NCBI RefSeq assembly: GCF_019468465.1
Contig: NZ_CP080519.1
Coordinates: 8,115,001 to 8,179,000 of the forward strand
Direction: 5' to 3'
Length of the DNA stretch: 64,000 nucleotides
Source: Amycolatopsis sp. DSM 110486
GTDB taxonomy: Bacteria > Actinomycetota > Actinomycetes > Mycobacteriales > Pseudonocardiaceae
Shown: positions 10,416-18,644 of the stretch, piece by piece
How positions within the stretch are numbered: position 1 is the stretch's first letter
How the letters are laid out: every line of letters starts with the position of its first letter
Notes under the pieces: generated by a model
Told to the model about the DNA's origin: nothing
What the model saw: only the letters and a program-made list of their open reading frames with translations
Databases searched by the model: none
Translations under genes and position numbers: made by a program

Positions 10416-10636
10416 TGGCGTAGCCGCTTCTTGCAGCTCGCCTTGGTGCTGGGGATTTCCTGGACGCATATCCATGTCGTTGCTCCGCCGGTGAGCGCGA
10501 CGCGGACCCCGGCCGGCGCGTCACTTGAGCCGGTTGATGCCACATTTCATTGTCTGCCGCTGCTGGTCGATCACAGGGGCGAACGACAGTGGGCGACCGC
10601 CCTTCAATCCTTCTTGTGGCGCGGTGGGCATCCTGG

Positions 10637-11557
10637 TCAGCACGGAGGCGCTTCGAGTGGTTGCAGGACGTCGGTCAGCGCGCGTCGTGATGTCTGTGGC
10701 AGCGCGGCGGCGGTGAGCGGCGCCCATCCGAGGCGCAGCAGTACCTGGGGACACAGGCTTCCGGTCACGCGGGCACTGACCTCGCTACGTGTTGCCGCAT
10801 TGCGCAGCGGCTGGGTGAGGGCGCAGGAGGCGAGCCCGAGCGCGGTCGCGGCGAGCAGCGCAGCGCTGGTGGCTTCGCCGGCGCGTAAGCGCGACCTTCG
10901 ATCGTCACCAGGAGTGCTCAGGACGAGCAGCACGGCGTTGTCGCGTTCGGTCCGAGCAGACAGCCGCGTTCCTGCGGCGGCACCCGCGACGTCGGAGCTG
11001 AGGGCGACGACGGGTCGTGGAGTTACACGCTCTGAAGGAGGGTCCGCCCAAGCCGTTTCGATCGCCTCGGCCAAGTGGCGCAGGGCCGCCGAGCGGGCCA
11101 TCTTGAGCTGCGCGCCTTCCTTGGCCACCGTGGCCGCGAGCGTGTCGAGGTACCAGGGTGACAGGGCCGGTCCGGTGTGAGTTCGGCGATCGCTGCGCCG
11201 CTGGAGGATGGCTGCGGCCAGGGTGAGCTCGTTCGCAGTCGGATCACTCGGATGCGGAGTGACGACGGCCAGGTGGTCGGGTTGTGCTGGGTCGGGTATC
11301 CGGTCGACGTCGGTGGCCCAGCCGAGGGCTGCGAAGGCGACTCGGAGGTGGTGCAGGGCCGCGCCGCAGCTGAGCACCGTGTCGCGTTCGTCGGCGTCTG
11401 TGGTGGGGGAGTGTCGGTGCGGGTCGGCGAACAGGTGCAGTGTTCGGTACCCGATGCGCCAGGACCACGGCTGGGTGTTGCGCGCCGACGGTGCGCGGAC
11501 GGCGGCGGCCACGGCGGTCTTGACCGTGACGGCGTCCGGAATTCGTCGCTCAGGCAT
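10637..11557 (-). CDS. Acg-type nitroreductase-family flavoprotein
   Basis: About 306 residues of the actinobacterial Acg/nitroreductase-like family (mycobacterial members belong to the DosR dormancy regulon). The FMN-phosphate signature APSARNTQPWSWRI sits near the N-terminus. The family blocks ILQRRSDRRTH, RLRAGEATSAALLAATALGL and LLRLGWAP follow. Acg proteins bind FMN but often lack measurable nitroreductase activity and are thought to sequester flavin; that is family knowledge. ATG 11557 is preferred over an upstream start at 11599 because a G-rich ribosome binding site lies just before it. The region around residue 165 looks shorter than in relatives. No neighbour suggests an operon. Confidence 0.82.
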   Translation of the reverse strand: MPERRIPDAVTVKTAVAAAVRAPSARNTQPWSWRIGYRTLHLFADPHRHSPTTDADERDTVLSCGAALHHLRVAFAALGWATDVDRIPDPAQPDHLAVVTPHPSDPTANELTLAAAILQRRSDRRTHTGPALSPWYLDTLAATVAKEGAQLKMARSAALRHLAEAIETAWADPPSERVTPRPVVALSSDVAGAAAGTRLSARTERDNAVLLVLSTPGDDRRSRLRAGEATSAALLAATALGLASCALTQPLRNAATRSEVSARVTGSLCPQVLLRLGWAPLTAAALPQTSRRALTDVLQPLEAPPC

Positions 11558-11732
11558 GGCCCCCCTCACCCTCGTCTCGTTCCCTCGACTCGAGTGCACC
11601 CCGCCCGGACGGAAGAACGAAAGAGTCGAAAGACCATGCCATCGGTCACGACGGGGCTGGCGTCACGTATCGCTGGCTCGGCTGCGGAAGCCCAGGACAC
11701 CGTGCTGGCTCGGGTCGGTCGTGTGGCCGGCA

Positions 11733-11937
11733 GGTGCGGGGCGCGGCCCCTGTCTGGGGTCCACGACGCGGCGCCTCACCCCCTGCCTGCGCGGGGAGGA
11801 GGTGGCCGCCCGCGCGGGCATCTGCACCGACTACTACACCCGCTGGAACGGGCCCGTGCTCCGAAACCGACGTCGTCGGTACTGCGCGGCCTGACCCGCG
11901 CGCTGCGCCTGAAACGCGCGCTGCGCCTGAAACGCGC
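11733..11937 (+). pseudogene. MmyB-type XRE regulator remnant
   Basis: One frame encodes TRRLTPCLRGEEVAARAGI then CTDYYTRWNG, matching the helix-turn-helix of actinobacterial XRE regulators with a MmyB ligand domain (usually TPGLRREEVA..AGVS..YYTRLEQG). After a frameshift near 11855 another frame reads SVLRGLTRALRLK, the next part of the same domain. The motif residues are eroded (CLRGEE for GLRREE, RWNG for RLEQG) and the rest of the gene is gone. A short tandem duplication lies in the ALRLK coding stretch. Confidence 0.6.
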
Positions 11938-11940
11938 GCT
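11899..11940 (+). repeat. Tandem repeat, two 18-bp units plus a partial third
   Basis: The unit CGCGCTGCGCCTGAAACG occurs at 11899-11916 and 11917-11934, and CGCGCT follows. It lies in the decayed XRE gene and would duplicate six codons, so it looks like replication slippage in a pseudogene. Confidence 0.85.
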
Positions 11941-12009
11941 ACTACAGGTCACGGGCTCGTGTTGCTCCCGTCGGGGCAGCTTTGGTGCTGTCGCCTTCGC
12001 TGGCTACGA

Positions 12010-12185
12010 GCAATCGGATTAGGCCCGGGTTCGTTTCCCAGAGCGCAAGGGCGTAACGGCCCTCGTCGGTCGTGCTGCTGATCTACTCGCGGTAGGTGAA
12101 CGGGTAAAGGGTGCGTTCCGCTGGGGTCGCGCGCACGAGGTTGAGCCCCCTCGTGCCGGAGTAGATTCTCGGTGAATCGGCCGAG
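12010..12185 (-). pseudogene. Decayed coding fragment of unknown family
   Basis: On the minus strand a frame reads RFTENLLRHEG and then, after a frame change, LNLVRATPAERTLYPFTYRE, a stop codon, ISSTTDEGRYALALWETN. The strong third-position G+C and protein-like sequence across a frameshift and a nonsense codon indicate a broken gene. I do not recognise the family. It is downstream of, and in the same direction as, the HtrA-like gene. Confidence 0.4.
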
Positions 12186-12262
12186 CCCGTCGCCAGAGGA
12201 CGTTGTGCCGGTCTCCGTGTTGATCCGGCACCTCGTGAGTGGTCGTCCCGTGCTCCCCGGGG

Positions 12263-13204
12263 TCAGTCCGGGAGTTCGGCGGGTACGGCGATCACGTCGA
12301 CGAGAGCGCCGTTGCGGAGGACGGTGACTTCCATCTGCCGGCCGATGGCGTCGGAGAACAGGCGTTTCTGGAGTGATTGGGCGTTGGGGAGCTGGGTGCC
12401 GTCGACGGCGAGGACCAGGTCGGCGGGCTTGAGTCCGCTGCGTGCGGCGGGGCTGTCTTCTACCACCTCGACGATGCGCAGGGCGGTGCGCTGTGCGAAT
12501 CGTTCGGCTTGGGCCGGTGTCAGGGGTGCCGGGGCGGTGACCAGGCCAAGGTAGGCGCGGCGGACTCTGCCGTCGTGCATCAGTGCGTGGACGATGCGGT
12601 GGGTGGTGGCGTTGATGGGGACGGCCAGCCCGAGACCGAAGCCTGCGACGGCGGTGCTGATGCCGATGATCCGGGCGTGGCTGTCGGCCAGTGCGCCGCC
12701 GGAGTTGCCGGGGTTGAGCGCGGCGTCGGTTTGGATGACGTTTTCGATCAGCCGTGCGGCGGTGCGGGTGCGGGCCGGGATGCTGCGGCCGAGCGCGCTG
12801 ACCACTCCGGCGGTGACGGTGCCGGCCAGGCCGAGAGGGTTGCCGACGGCGACGACGAGGGAGCCGACGAGAAGGTTGTCGGCGTCGCCGTATTCCGGTG
12901 GGGCGGGGATTTCCCGGTCGGCGCGGATCACGGCGATGTCGGAGAGCGGATCGCTGCCTACGACGTCGAAGCGTGCTTCGGTGCCGTCGGCGAATTCCGC
13001 GGTGCCGTGGTTGCCGCCGGAGATGACGTGGGAGTTGGTGATCAGGTGGGATTCGGTGGTCAGCACGACGGCCGACCCGGTGGACTCTCCGCTGCGAGAG
13101 CGGACGGTCAATGCCGCGACGCGCGGTGTGAGCTGCGCGGCGACGGAGGTGACGATGGCCGAGTAGGCGTCCAGTGGGTCGGGCTCCGCCTTGTCGTTGT
13201 TCAT
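12263..13204 (-). CDS. HtrA/DegP-like serine protease with one PDZ domain and no membrane anchor
   Basis: A 313-residue trypsin-like protease. The triad is His59 (TNSHVIS), Asp89 (PLSDIAV) and Ser168 (LNPGNSGGAL), with VGNPLGL and the GVVSALGR loop between. Residues about 210-313 form a PDZ domain (YLGLVTAP, VVEDSPAARSGLKPADLVLAVDG). Actinobacterial HtrA proteins usually have a cytoplasmic N-terminus and a transmembrane helix, or a signal peptide. Here the protein starts MNNDKAEPDPLDAYSAIV and goes straight into the protease, so it appears cytoplasmic. The ATG at 13204 is the first in frame, and I saw no upstream hydrophobic extension. Confidence 0.9.
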   Translation of the reverse strand: MNNDKAEPDPLDAYSAIVTSVAAQLTPRVAALTVRSRSGESTGSAVVLTTESHLITNSHVISGGNHGTAEFADGTEARFDVVGSDPLSDIAVIRADREIPAPPEYGDADNLLVGSLVVAVGNPLGLAGTVTAGVVSALGRSIPARTRTAARLIENVIQTDAALNPGNSGGALADSHARIIGISTAVAGFGLGLAVPINATTHRIVHALMHDGRVRRAYLGLVTAPAPLTPAQAERFAQRTALRIVEVVEDSPAARSGLKPADLVLAVDGTQLPNAQSLQKRLFSDAIGRQMEVTVLRNGALVDVIAVPAELPD

Positions 13205-13373
13205 GCTCTACCAACGCGTCTCGCCGCGTGTCCGATTCCGTGGTTCACCGTCAGCGAACTGTGCCTCGCGGTCAGTGGAGGCCCGTGTCTCCTCCCTGCC
13301 GCAGCGCCGCGGGCGACACGGGCCACCGGCCTGGGTCGCCGTCCTGAGGGCCGACAGGGCCCAGCGCCGGCGA

Positions 13374-13791
13374 TCAGACGGTGACCGGAGCATCTGCTGG
13401 CGGCCCGCGCAGTTGGGTTTTGGCGCCCACGAACCCCGCGACGTTCTGTGCGAACAGCGTCTGGATCGCCGAGAACGGCGCCTCGACCACGCGATTGTCG
13501 GTCGGGTGTCCTTGCGTACGAACAGGCGCACGGTCGCCCCGGGCAGCACGCTGATGTGGTCGGCGAAGCCTTCGATCGCGTGGGCGGGGCGGGGTGGGTG
13601 TTTCCCCAGCTTGGTGTGGCCTGCTGCAGGGCAACAGCGGGAGAGGTCGTCCCTGCGGTCGGCTTTGTGGTCGGCGACGGAGCCGAGGCAGGCGACGCGG
13701 TGAAGCCGGCCGTCAGCAGCAGCGCGGCCAGCATCGCGCCGCACGACACCTTGAACGCCTTCACCTGCTGCTGCGGCGGCAAGCCGAACAC
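13374..13791 (-). pseudogene. Frameshifted secreted protein, N,N-dimethylformamidase beta-like N-terminus
   Basis: The frame from 13791 has a signal-peptide-like start (FKVSCGAMLAALLLTAGF, then ASPASA) and a Thr/Pro linker. Sense then passes to a second frame with AHAIEGFADHISVLPGATV and RLFVRKDTRP. This resembles the opening beta strand of the N,N-dimethylformamidase beta-subunit-like domain. A third frame reads VVEAPFSAIQTLFAQNVAG to a stop at 13374. At least two frame changes occur within 400 nt, and the rest of the roughly 450-residue family length is absent. It is a decayed gene; the family call is moderate. Confidence 0.5.
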
Positions 13792-14210
13792 GATGCAGGC
13801 GATCAGGGAGGTCAGTTTCGCGATCGTCGTCCGGCGGGCCTGAAGCCGCCAGCGACCAATCGCCGAAAAGCAAAGTGATGAGTTAAACAGGTAATCCAGA
13901 AGTTAACCAGGTAAGCTATGGGCAAATTGCTAGCTCGTCGAAAAAGTTGTGGACGGGCACTGTGCTCGATCGGCGGTCGAGTTCACATGGGCAGCGGACA
14001 TACCTAACGGGAATCGTCGATTTAACCGTATTGTTTGGTTCGTCGCCTTTGAATGTGACAGGTGCTCGTCTGACCCTGTTCTGATGGCATCCCGTAACCC
14101 GCTGGCCATCCCTTTACTCCGCCAGGGCAATCGCGCGTTCGGTGCGGCGCCGTCTTGGGGTTGTTTAGTTCCCGGAGTCCCCTCCGAACATTTGTTCTGT
14201 GAAAGGATCG
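13792..14210. other. Comparatively AT-rich promoter region before the phosphoesterase gene
   Basis: No gene is seen in this 419-nt gap between a leftward pseudogene and the rightward phosphoesterase. Base composition is clearly more AT-rich than the neighbours around 13880-14080. A pair of direct repeats lies at 13881-13914. The ribosome binding site GAAAGG at 14201-14206 sets the start at 14211. Confidence 0.5.
13881..13914. promoter_or_regulatory. Direct repeat pair, possible regulator-binding site
   Basis: AGTTAAACAGGTAA (13881-13894) and AGTTAACCAGGTAA (13901-13914) match at 13 of 14 positions and start 20 bp apart, about two helical turns. Each core GTTAACCAG resembles the GTTCACC-type unit of actinobacterial PHO boxes. 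Because the downstream gene encodes a secreted phosphoesterase, phosphate control is a reasonable guess, but the site is 300 nt from the start codon and the unit spacing is not the usual 11 bp. Confidence 0.45.
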
Positions 14211-16937
14211 ATGGTGCAAGTTCAACGACGACGGTCTGCCGCGCGCAAGCGCTGGACGATCGCTGGCTCTGCCGTGGTCATGCTCACGGTCGGCGGCGTC
14301 GCGTCCGCCGCGGTGGCCCACGTCCCGGACAACCCGTTCGGTACGAGCATGCTCGGCCAGCACGACGCGGCCGGGCGGATCCTGACGTCGGACAACCACT
14401 GGATCTCCCCGTTCGGAGCGCGTGCGGCCACGTTCTCCGCGCAATCGATCGGTAGCGCCATCAGCCCGGACGGCTCGAAGGTGGCGGTGCAGACAGGCGG
14501 CACCAACTCCGGCACGCCGTCGATCACCATCCTTGACGCCGCAAGCGGTTCGGTGCTGCAGACGTTCGGGGGCACCGGTGTCGCGGCACCGGTGTACTCG
14601 CCCGACGGCTCAGCCCTGTATGCCGCCACGACTGCCAGCGTCCTGAAGTACGCAGTCGGCTCCAACGGCATGATCACCAACCCGACCGCGCCGGCGAAGC
14701 TCGCGCTGCCGGGCGGGTCGCTGCCGTACGGGCTGACGCTGTCGGCCGACGGCGGGAAGCTGTACCTCGCGCTGAGCGGCAGCAACAAGCTCGGCGTGGT
14801 CGACACCGCCACGAACACGCTCACGGCCCAGGTGGCGGTGGGGAATGCGCCGCAGGCCGTCACGATCGCCGGGAACAAGGCGTTCGTGTCGAACCGCGGT
14901 GGCCGTACCGCCGTCGCCGGCGACACGACCAACAAGTCCGACGGCACGAACATCGTGTCCGACCCGGTGACCGGCGCTTCGGCGACGGGTACGGTCTCGG
15001 TGGTGGACCTCGCGACCAACACGGTCGTCGACACCGTCAACGTCGGTCTCCAGCCGACGTCGCTGACCCAGCACGACGGCGCGGTGTTCGTGACCAACAC
15101 CAACAGCGACACCGTCTCGGTGATCGACGCGGCCACGCACAAGGTGACGCAGACCGTCAACGTGGAACCGCTGCCGGGTATTCAGGTCGGTTCGTCGCCG
15201 AACTCGATCGCGTTCACCGACGCGAAGCACATGCTGGTGAGTGTCGGCCGCGACAACGCGCTCGCGCAGTTCGAATACGACGGCCCCCGCAGACCGGTGA
15301 AGTACCAGGGCCTGATCCCGACCGACTGGTACCCCAACCAGGTGCAGTTCGACGCCAGGCTGGGCAAGGTCATCGTCAGCAACCAGCAGGGCATCGGCAC
15401 CGACGGCGCTCCGCAGAGCTATGCCTACAAGGGCACGCTGACCTCCTTCGCCATGCCGGACGGCCGGCAGCTCGCCGACACGACCCGGCAGGTGTTCAGC
15501 AACAACGCCTGGGACCGCCCGGCGCAGGCGGGGAACGAGCAGTCGGACGCCAACGGTCACGGCCGGCTGACAGCGATCCCGCGGCAGCACGGTGAGACGT
15601 CGCCGATCAAGCACGTGTTCATGATCATCAAGGAGAACCGGACCTACGACCAGATCCTCGGCGACCTGGGCAAGGGCAACGGCGACCCGTCGCGGACCAG
15701 CTTCGGCGCCGCTGTCACGCCGAACGAGCACAGCATGGCGAACACGTTCACGACGTTCGACAACTTCTACGACAACGGCATGCTGTCGGCGGACGGGCAC
15801 AACTGGCTGACGCAGGCCGAGCCCAACGACTACCTGGCACAGGACGCGGCCAGCGCCTGGGCCCGGAGCTACCCCTACAACGCCCGGGACGCGCTGGCCT
15901 ACCAGCGCGACGGGTTCATCTGGGACGCCGCCGCACGCGCCGGCAAGTCGGCGCGCAACTACGGCGAATACGAGGCCATCGCCAGCGGAACCCCCGGCTC
16001 GTGGCAGCAGTACTACGCGGACTCGCAGATCCTCGAGGGCAAGGCCACCGGCAGCCTCCCGGTGGCGATGGACGCGTACAAGTCGTACTCCGACGTGCCG
16101 TCGAACAACGCCATCAGCAACCCGAACTTCCCTCAGTTCAACCTGGCCATCCCCGACCAGTACAAGGTCGACGTCTGGGAGCAGGACTTCAAGAAGGCCG
16201 AACAGACTGGTGATCTGCCGGCTCTGACGACCATGTCGCTGCCCAACGACCACACCGGTGGACCCGCGACCCCGCGGGCCCAGGTCGCCGACAACGACCT
16301 GGCCGTCGGCCGGATGATCTCCGACATCTCGCACAGCCGGTTCTGGAAGGATTCGGCCGTGTTCGTGTTCGAGGACGACACCCAGGCCGGCACCGACCAC
16401 GTCGACGGGCACCGTGCGCCGTTCTTCATCGCCAGCCCGTACGCCAAGCGCGGCGTCGTCAACAGCGAGTACTTCACGCAGGTCAACGCGGTGAAGACGA
16501 TCGAACAAATCCTCGGGATGCAGCCGCTGAACCAGGAGGACCGCGCCGCGACGCCGATGTTCAGCGCGTTCACCGACACGCCGAACGTCACCCCCTACAC
16601 CACGGTGGCCAACCAAATCCCGCTCACCGAGGGCGTGAGCAACCTGATCCCGGTGACTCCGGCCTCGGGTTCCCCGTCGGCTCAGGCGAGCGTGGCCCCG
16701 GCCGCTCCCGCCGACCAGCAGCAGACGGCGGATGCCTGGGCCCAGTGGCACCAGAACGTGGCGATGCCGAAGCTGACCGGAGAACACGCTCAGGTCGACG
16801 GAGTGAACCAGCCGCAGCTGGGCCGGTACGACTGGTACACCTCGACCGGGTGGATCAAGCCGTTCCCCGGCGACAACAAGATCCTGCGGCCTGACGAGGT
16901 TCCCGGCCGCTACCTGTTCAACGACGACAACCAGTAA
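14211..16937 (+). CDS. Secreted beta-propeller phosphoesterase (YVTN repeats plus phospholipase C-type domain)
   Basis: About 908 residues. An N-terminal signal (QRRRSAARKRW, then a hydrophobic run ending ASAAVAHV) directs export. Residues about 60-430 form a YVTN-type beta-propeller with repeated blades such as GTVSVVDLATNTVVDTVNV and DTVSVIDAATHKVTQTVNV. Residues about 460-770 match the phosphoesterase/acid phosphatase superfamily, with IKHVFMIIKENRTYDQILG at its front, the DNFYDNGMLSADGHNW block, and FVFEDDTQAGTDHVDGHR with conserved metal-binding Asp/His residues. The C-terminal 120 residues have an Ala/Pro/Gln linker and a folded-looking tail. ATG 14211 follows GAAAGG; an in-frame GTG at 14199 lacks a site. 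The natural substrate is unknown. A strong hairpin closes the transcript. Confidence 0.85.
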   Translation: MVQVQRRRSAARKRWTIAGSAVVMLTVGGVASAAVAHVPDNPFGTSMLGQHDAAGRILTSDNHWISPFGARAATFSAQSIGSAISPDGSKVAVQTGGTNSGTPSITILDAASGSVLQTFGGTGVAAPVYSPDGSALYAATTASVLKYAVGSNGMITNPTAPAKLALPGGSLPYGLTLSADGGKLYLALSGSNKLGVVDTATNTLTAQVAVGNAPQAVTIAGNKAFVSNRGGRTAVAGDTTNKSDGTNIVSDPVTGASATGTVSVVDLATNTVVDTVNVGLQPTSLTQHDGAVFVTNTNSDTVSVIDAATHKVTQTVNVEPLPGIQVGSSPNSIAFTDAKHMLVSVGRDNALAQFEYDGPRRPVKYQGLIPTDWYPNQVQFDARLGKVIVSNQQGIGTDGAPQSYAYKGTLTSFAMPDGRQLADTTRQVFSNNAWDRPAQAGNEQSDANGHGRLTAIPRQHGETSPIKHVFMIIKENRTYDQILGDLGKGNGDPSRTSFGAAVTPNEHSMANTFTTFDNFYDNGMLSADGHNWLTQAEPNDYLAQDAASAWARSYPYNARDALAYQRDGFIWDAAARAGKSARNYGEYEAIASGTPGSWQQYYADSQILEGKATGSLPVAMDAYKSYSDVPSNNAISNPNFPQFNLAIPDQYKVDVWEQDFKKAEQTGDLPALTTMSLPNDHTGGPATPRAQVADNDLAVGRMISDISHSRFWKDSAVFVFEDDTQAGTDHVDGHRAPFFIASPYAKRGVVNSEYFTQVNAVKTIEQILGMQPLNQEDRAATPMFSAFTDTPNVTPYTTVANQIPLTEGVSNLIPVTPASGSPSAQASVAPAAPADQQQTADAWAQWHQNVAMPKLTGEHAQVDGVNQPQLGRYDWYTSTGWIKPFPGDNKILRPDEVPGRYLFNDDNQ

Positions 16938-16954
16938 ATAGTCTGCCGTAACTG

Positions 16955-16994
16955 GGTGTCGGCCGGGGCCCGCAGGTGGGCCTCGGCCGACACC
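16955..16994 (+). terminator. Strong intrinsic-type hairpin after the phosphoesterase gene
   Basis: Bases 16955-16971 pair with 16978-16994 in a 17-bp stem containing one G-U pair, with loop GCAGGT. It starts 17 nt after the stop codon. There is no T tract, as is common for actinobacterial hairpin terminators. Confidence 0.8.
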
Positions 16995-17159
16995 TCCGCG
17001 CACAACGAGCAGTGTGCGTGACGTCCCATCTCGCGAGGCGGCGCTCGATACGGCCGCCGAGACGATCGAAGCCCGGCCCGCAAGGGAAGGGGATCGAACG
17101 CACTGTGTGCGATTCTTCTGATGAGGCGGACGAGCAGGTTCCCTCGTCGCGGTCCCATG

Positions 17160-17275
17160 AGGGCCGTCCGGCACATCCCCGAGCTGGCGAACCGCCTGGC
17201 CGACCGGGCCGATCCGTTGGCGCGGCAGCTGACCGGCGTGTTCCGCGAAGAGATCCCGTTCTATCGGCCGGCATC
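17160..17275 (+). pseudogene. PucR/CdaR-type regulator, N-terminal fragment
   Basis: From the ATG near 17158 a frame reads RAVRHIPELANRLADRADP and RQLTGVFREEIPFYR. This fits the start of PucR-family regulators, where a short helical segment ends in E(I/V)P.Y(R) before the diguanylate-cyclase-like and HTH parts. Similarity ends at about 17275 and the frame then runs out of sense. The DNA-binding C-terminus is missing. Confidence 0.5.
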
Positions 17276-17368
17276 AGTCAGTGGCATCCACAGCGCCGGC
17301 ACCGGTTCGGGCGGCCGATGTTGCGGTTCGTACTGGCCACCACGCGGAGCGGTGCGGCCGCGTCTTGT

Positions 17369-17950
17369 TCAGCCAGGGATGGGAAGGCGCGGGTGTCGCT
17401 TGAGAACGTGGGGTTCGGCGACGGGGCCGGGCCAAAGGACGACGTGGTAAGTGTCGTCGCCGTGGATTCGGTCGTCGGAGATGGTGTCGAAGCCTTTGGC
17501 GTAGGTGTGGGCGGTGTAGTTGCCGGGTGGGACGGCGGTGCGGGGAGTGGTGGGTCGGTAGTCGAGTTTGGACACGACGATGCGGCCGCTGGTGATGCGG
17601 AGGCCGGCTTCGGTGACGTGGTCCCAGTCGTCAAGGTTGTCGTCGGGCGGGGTGGTGCGGACGTCGAGGATGACGGGCAGGGTGCGGCGGCGGGCGGTGC
17701 CGACGCCGATGGCGCCGTCGGTGGCGGCGACGAGGTTGTTCATCAGGTCAGTGATGAAGGCGCGGTTGGTGTCGGGGCGGGCGGTGTCGTCTTGGACGAG
17801 GAAGCTGCCGTAGTCGGCGAACACGTCGAGCTCGACATAAGCGAGCCACGTCTCGTCGGCGCTCGTGGGTGACTGGTCGGGCATGAGGTGGACCTGGGCT
17901 CCGTCGGGTAAGTGTTGGATGGTGCGGGCGAGGGGACCTCCGGCGCGCAT
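17369..17950 (-). CDS. Conserved-looking protein of unknown function, partner of a SUKH-like gene
   Basis: A 193-residue beta-rich protein from ATG 17950. It has an N-terminal LARTIQHLPDGAQVHLMPDQ region, AYVELDVFADYGSFLVQDD, a middle helix (NRAFITDLMNNLV), the strand-turn LPVILDVRTTPPDDNLDDWD and a closing DDTYHVVLWPGPV. There are no membrane segments and no enzyme motif I can name. I do not recognise the family. A frameshifted relative of residues about 10-50 lies at 49.5-49.7 kb, where it again follows a SUKH-like domain, so the pair was probably inherited as a unit. By analogy with SUKH neighbourhoods it may belong to a toxin-immunity or contact-dependent system; that is inference. The start could also be further upstream in the chimeric frame reaching 18256. 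Confidence 0.55.
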   Translation of the reverse strand: MRAGGPLARTIQHLPDGAQVHLMPDQSPTSADETWLAYVELDVFADYGSFLVQDDTARPDTNRAFITDLMNNLVAATDGAIGVGTARRRTLPVILDVRTTPPDDNLDDWDHVTEAGLRITSGRIVVSKLDYRPTTPRTAVPPGNYTAHTYAKGFDTISDDRIHGDDTYHVVLWPGPVAEPHVLKRHPRLPIPG

Positions 17951-18256
17951 GGCAGGTGACGGCGTCCTTGGCGATGAGATGCCAGGCGCCGGCGAAGGCC
18001 TGGGCGCCGCGGACGTCGGGGTCGGCGAGCAGCCAGGCGGTCCAGTGCTCGAGGCTGGTGCCGATCTGGGTGCGGTCGGCGGTTTCGGGTTGGGCCGGCC
18101 GCCGGCGAGCTCGGCGACCGCGGAGATGGTGGTGCGAACCGGGCCGAGGCTGTCGTGCAGCTGCGCCGCGGCCTCGGCGACGCGCGTGCGGGTCGCCAGC
18201 ACATCGTCGTCACGTTGCCGCGGTCGTAGTTGCGCGGTCGCACTGCCTGCCGCCAC
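17951..18256 (-). pseudogene. Fusion of a TetR N-terminus to a SUKH-like C-terminal fragment
   Basis: Bases 18256 to about 18100 encode a TetR-type helix-turn-helix start (ATRTRVAEAAAQLHDSLGP, then VRTTISAVAELAG). At about 18100 the DNA switches to another frame with ETADRTQIGTSLEHWTAWLL and ADPDVRGAQAFAGAWHL. That resembles the C-terminal half of SMI1/KNR4 (SUKH) immunity proteins, where a PET.. loop is followed by SLE.W and a helix. The front of the SUKH domain and the back of the TetR gene are both missing, so a deletion joined the two. A fuller SUKH remnant lies at 49.7-50.0 kb. Confidence 0.5.
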
Positions 18257-18296
18257 GCGTAGGCCGGGGCATGCTGATTGCCCTGGCCGGGATCGT

Positions 18297-18635
18297 TCAT
18301 GCGGGAAGGGCGTCTCCGGGGAATCCGTGGCACGGGAGAACCTCGCAGCGCATCATCCCGGCTCGCACGCAGGGGTCCTTGGCCATGATCTCCGTGGCTT
18401 CTTCGGCCGGCACGGTCATGATCGCGACGCCGGCCATGGTGTCGGAGGCGACCGGGCACAGGATCGCGATCACCCCCTCAGCGCGCAGCGACACCATCCG
18501 TCGCTGGTGTTCGAGTTCGATCGCGTCCGCGCCGTCCGTGGTCCGCTCCGGACCCCACTGAAGGAGCACCAAGCTGTAGGGCTTCGCGGTCGCGGCCAGA
18601 GCCTGGATCTGTTCGTCGGTCACGGTCGTGCTCAT
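18297..18635 (-). CDS. YCII-related domain protein
   Basis: A 112-residue single-domain protein of the YCII/DGPF family, which adopt a ferredoxin-like dimeric fold. It has an N-terminal AATAKPYSLVLLQWGPE strand, HQRRMVSLRAEGVIAILCPV with the conserved His region, and the FAGVA-like strand AGVAIMTVPAEEATEIMAKDP. The usual active-site His/Asp pair is only partly recognisable. It starts nine nt after the upstream VOC gene behind AAGGAG, so the two are co-transcribed. The function is unknown; the linkage to a VOC protein suggests a shared small-molecule substrate. Confidence 0.8.
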   Translation of the reverse strand: MSTTVTDEQIQALAATAKPYSLVLLQWGPERTTDGADAIELEHQRRMVSLRAEGVIAILCPVASDTMAGVAIMTVPAEEATEIMAKDPCVRAGMMRCEVLPCHGFPGDALPA

Positions 18636-18644
18636 GATGTCTCC

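Noticed and set aside
10352..10543. 63-codon minus ORF with a Cys-x-x-Cys (ALCPVCGG)
   Set aside because: It overlaps the end of the MFS remnant and lacks a clear ribosome binding site and any second metal-binding pair.
11941..12010. Possible third copy of the 68-bp dispersed repeat
   Set aside because: It shares only a CTCCCGTCGGGGC-like stretch; the TTGCCTCGGGTTGC core is missing.
14610..17174. 854-codon ORF on the minus strand
   Set aside because: It is antisense to the phosphoesterase gene; its product is rich in Arg, Val and Gly without domains, a typical high-GC shadow frame.
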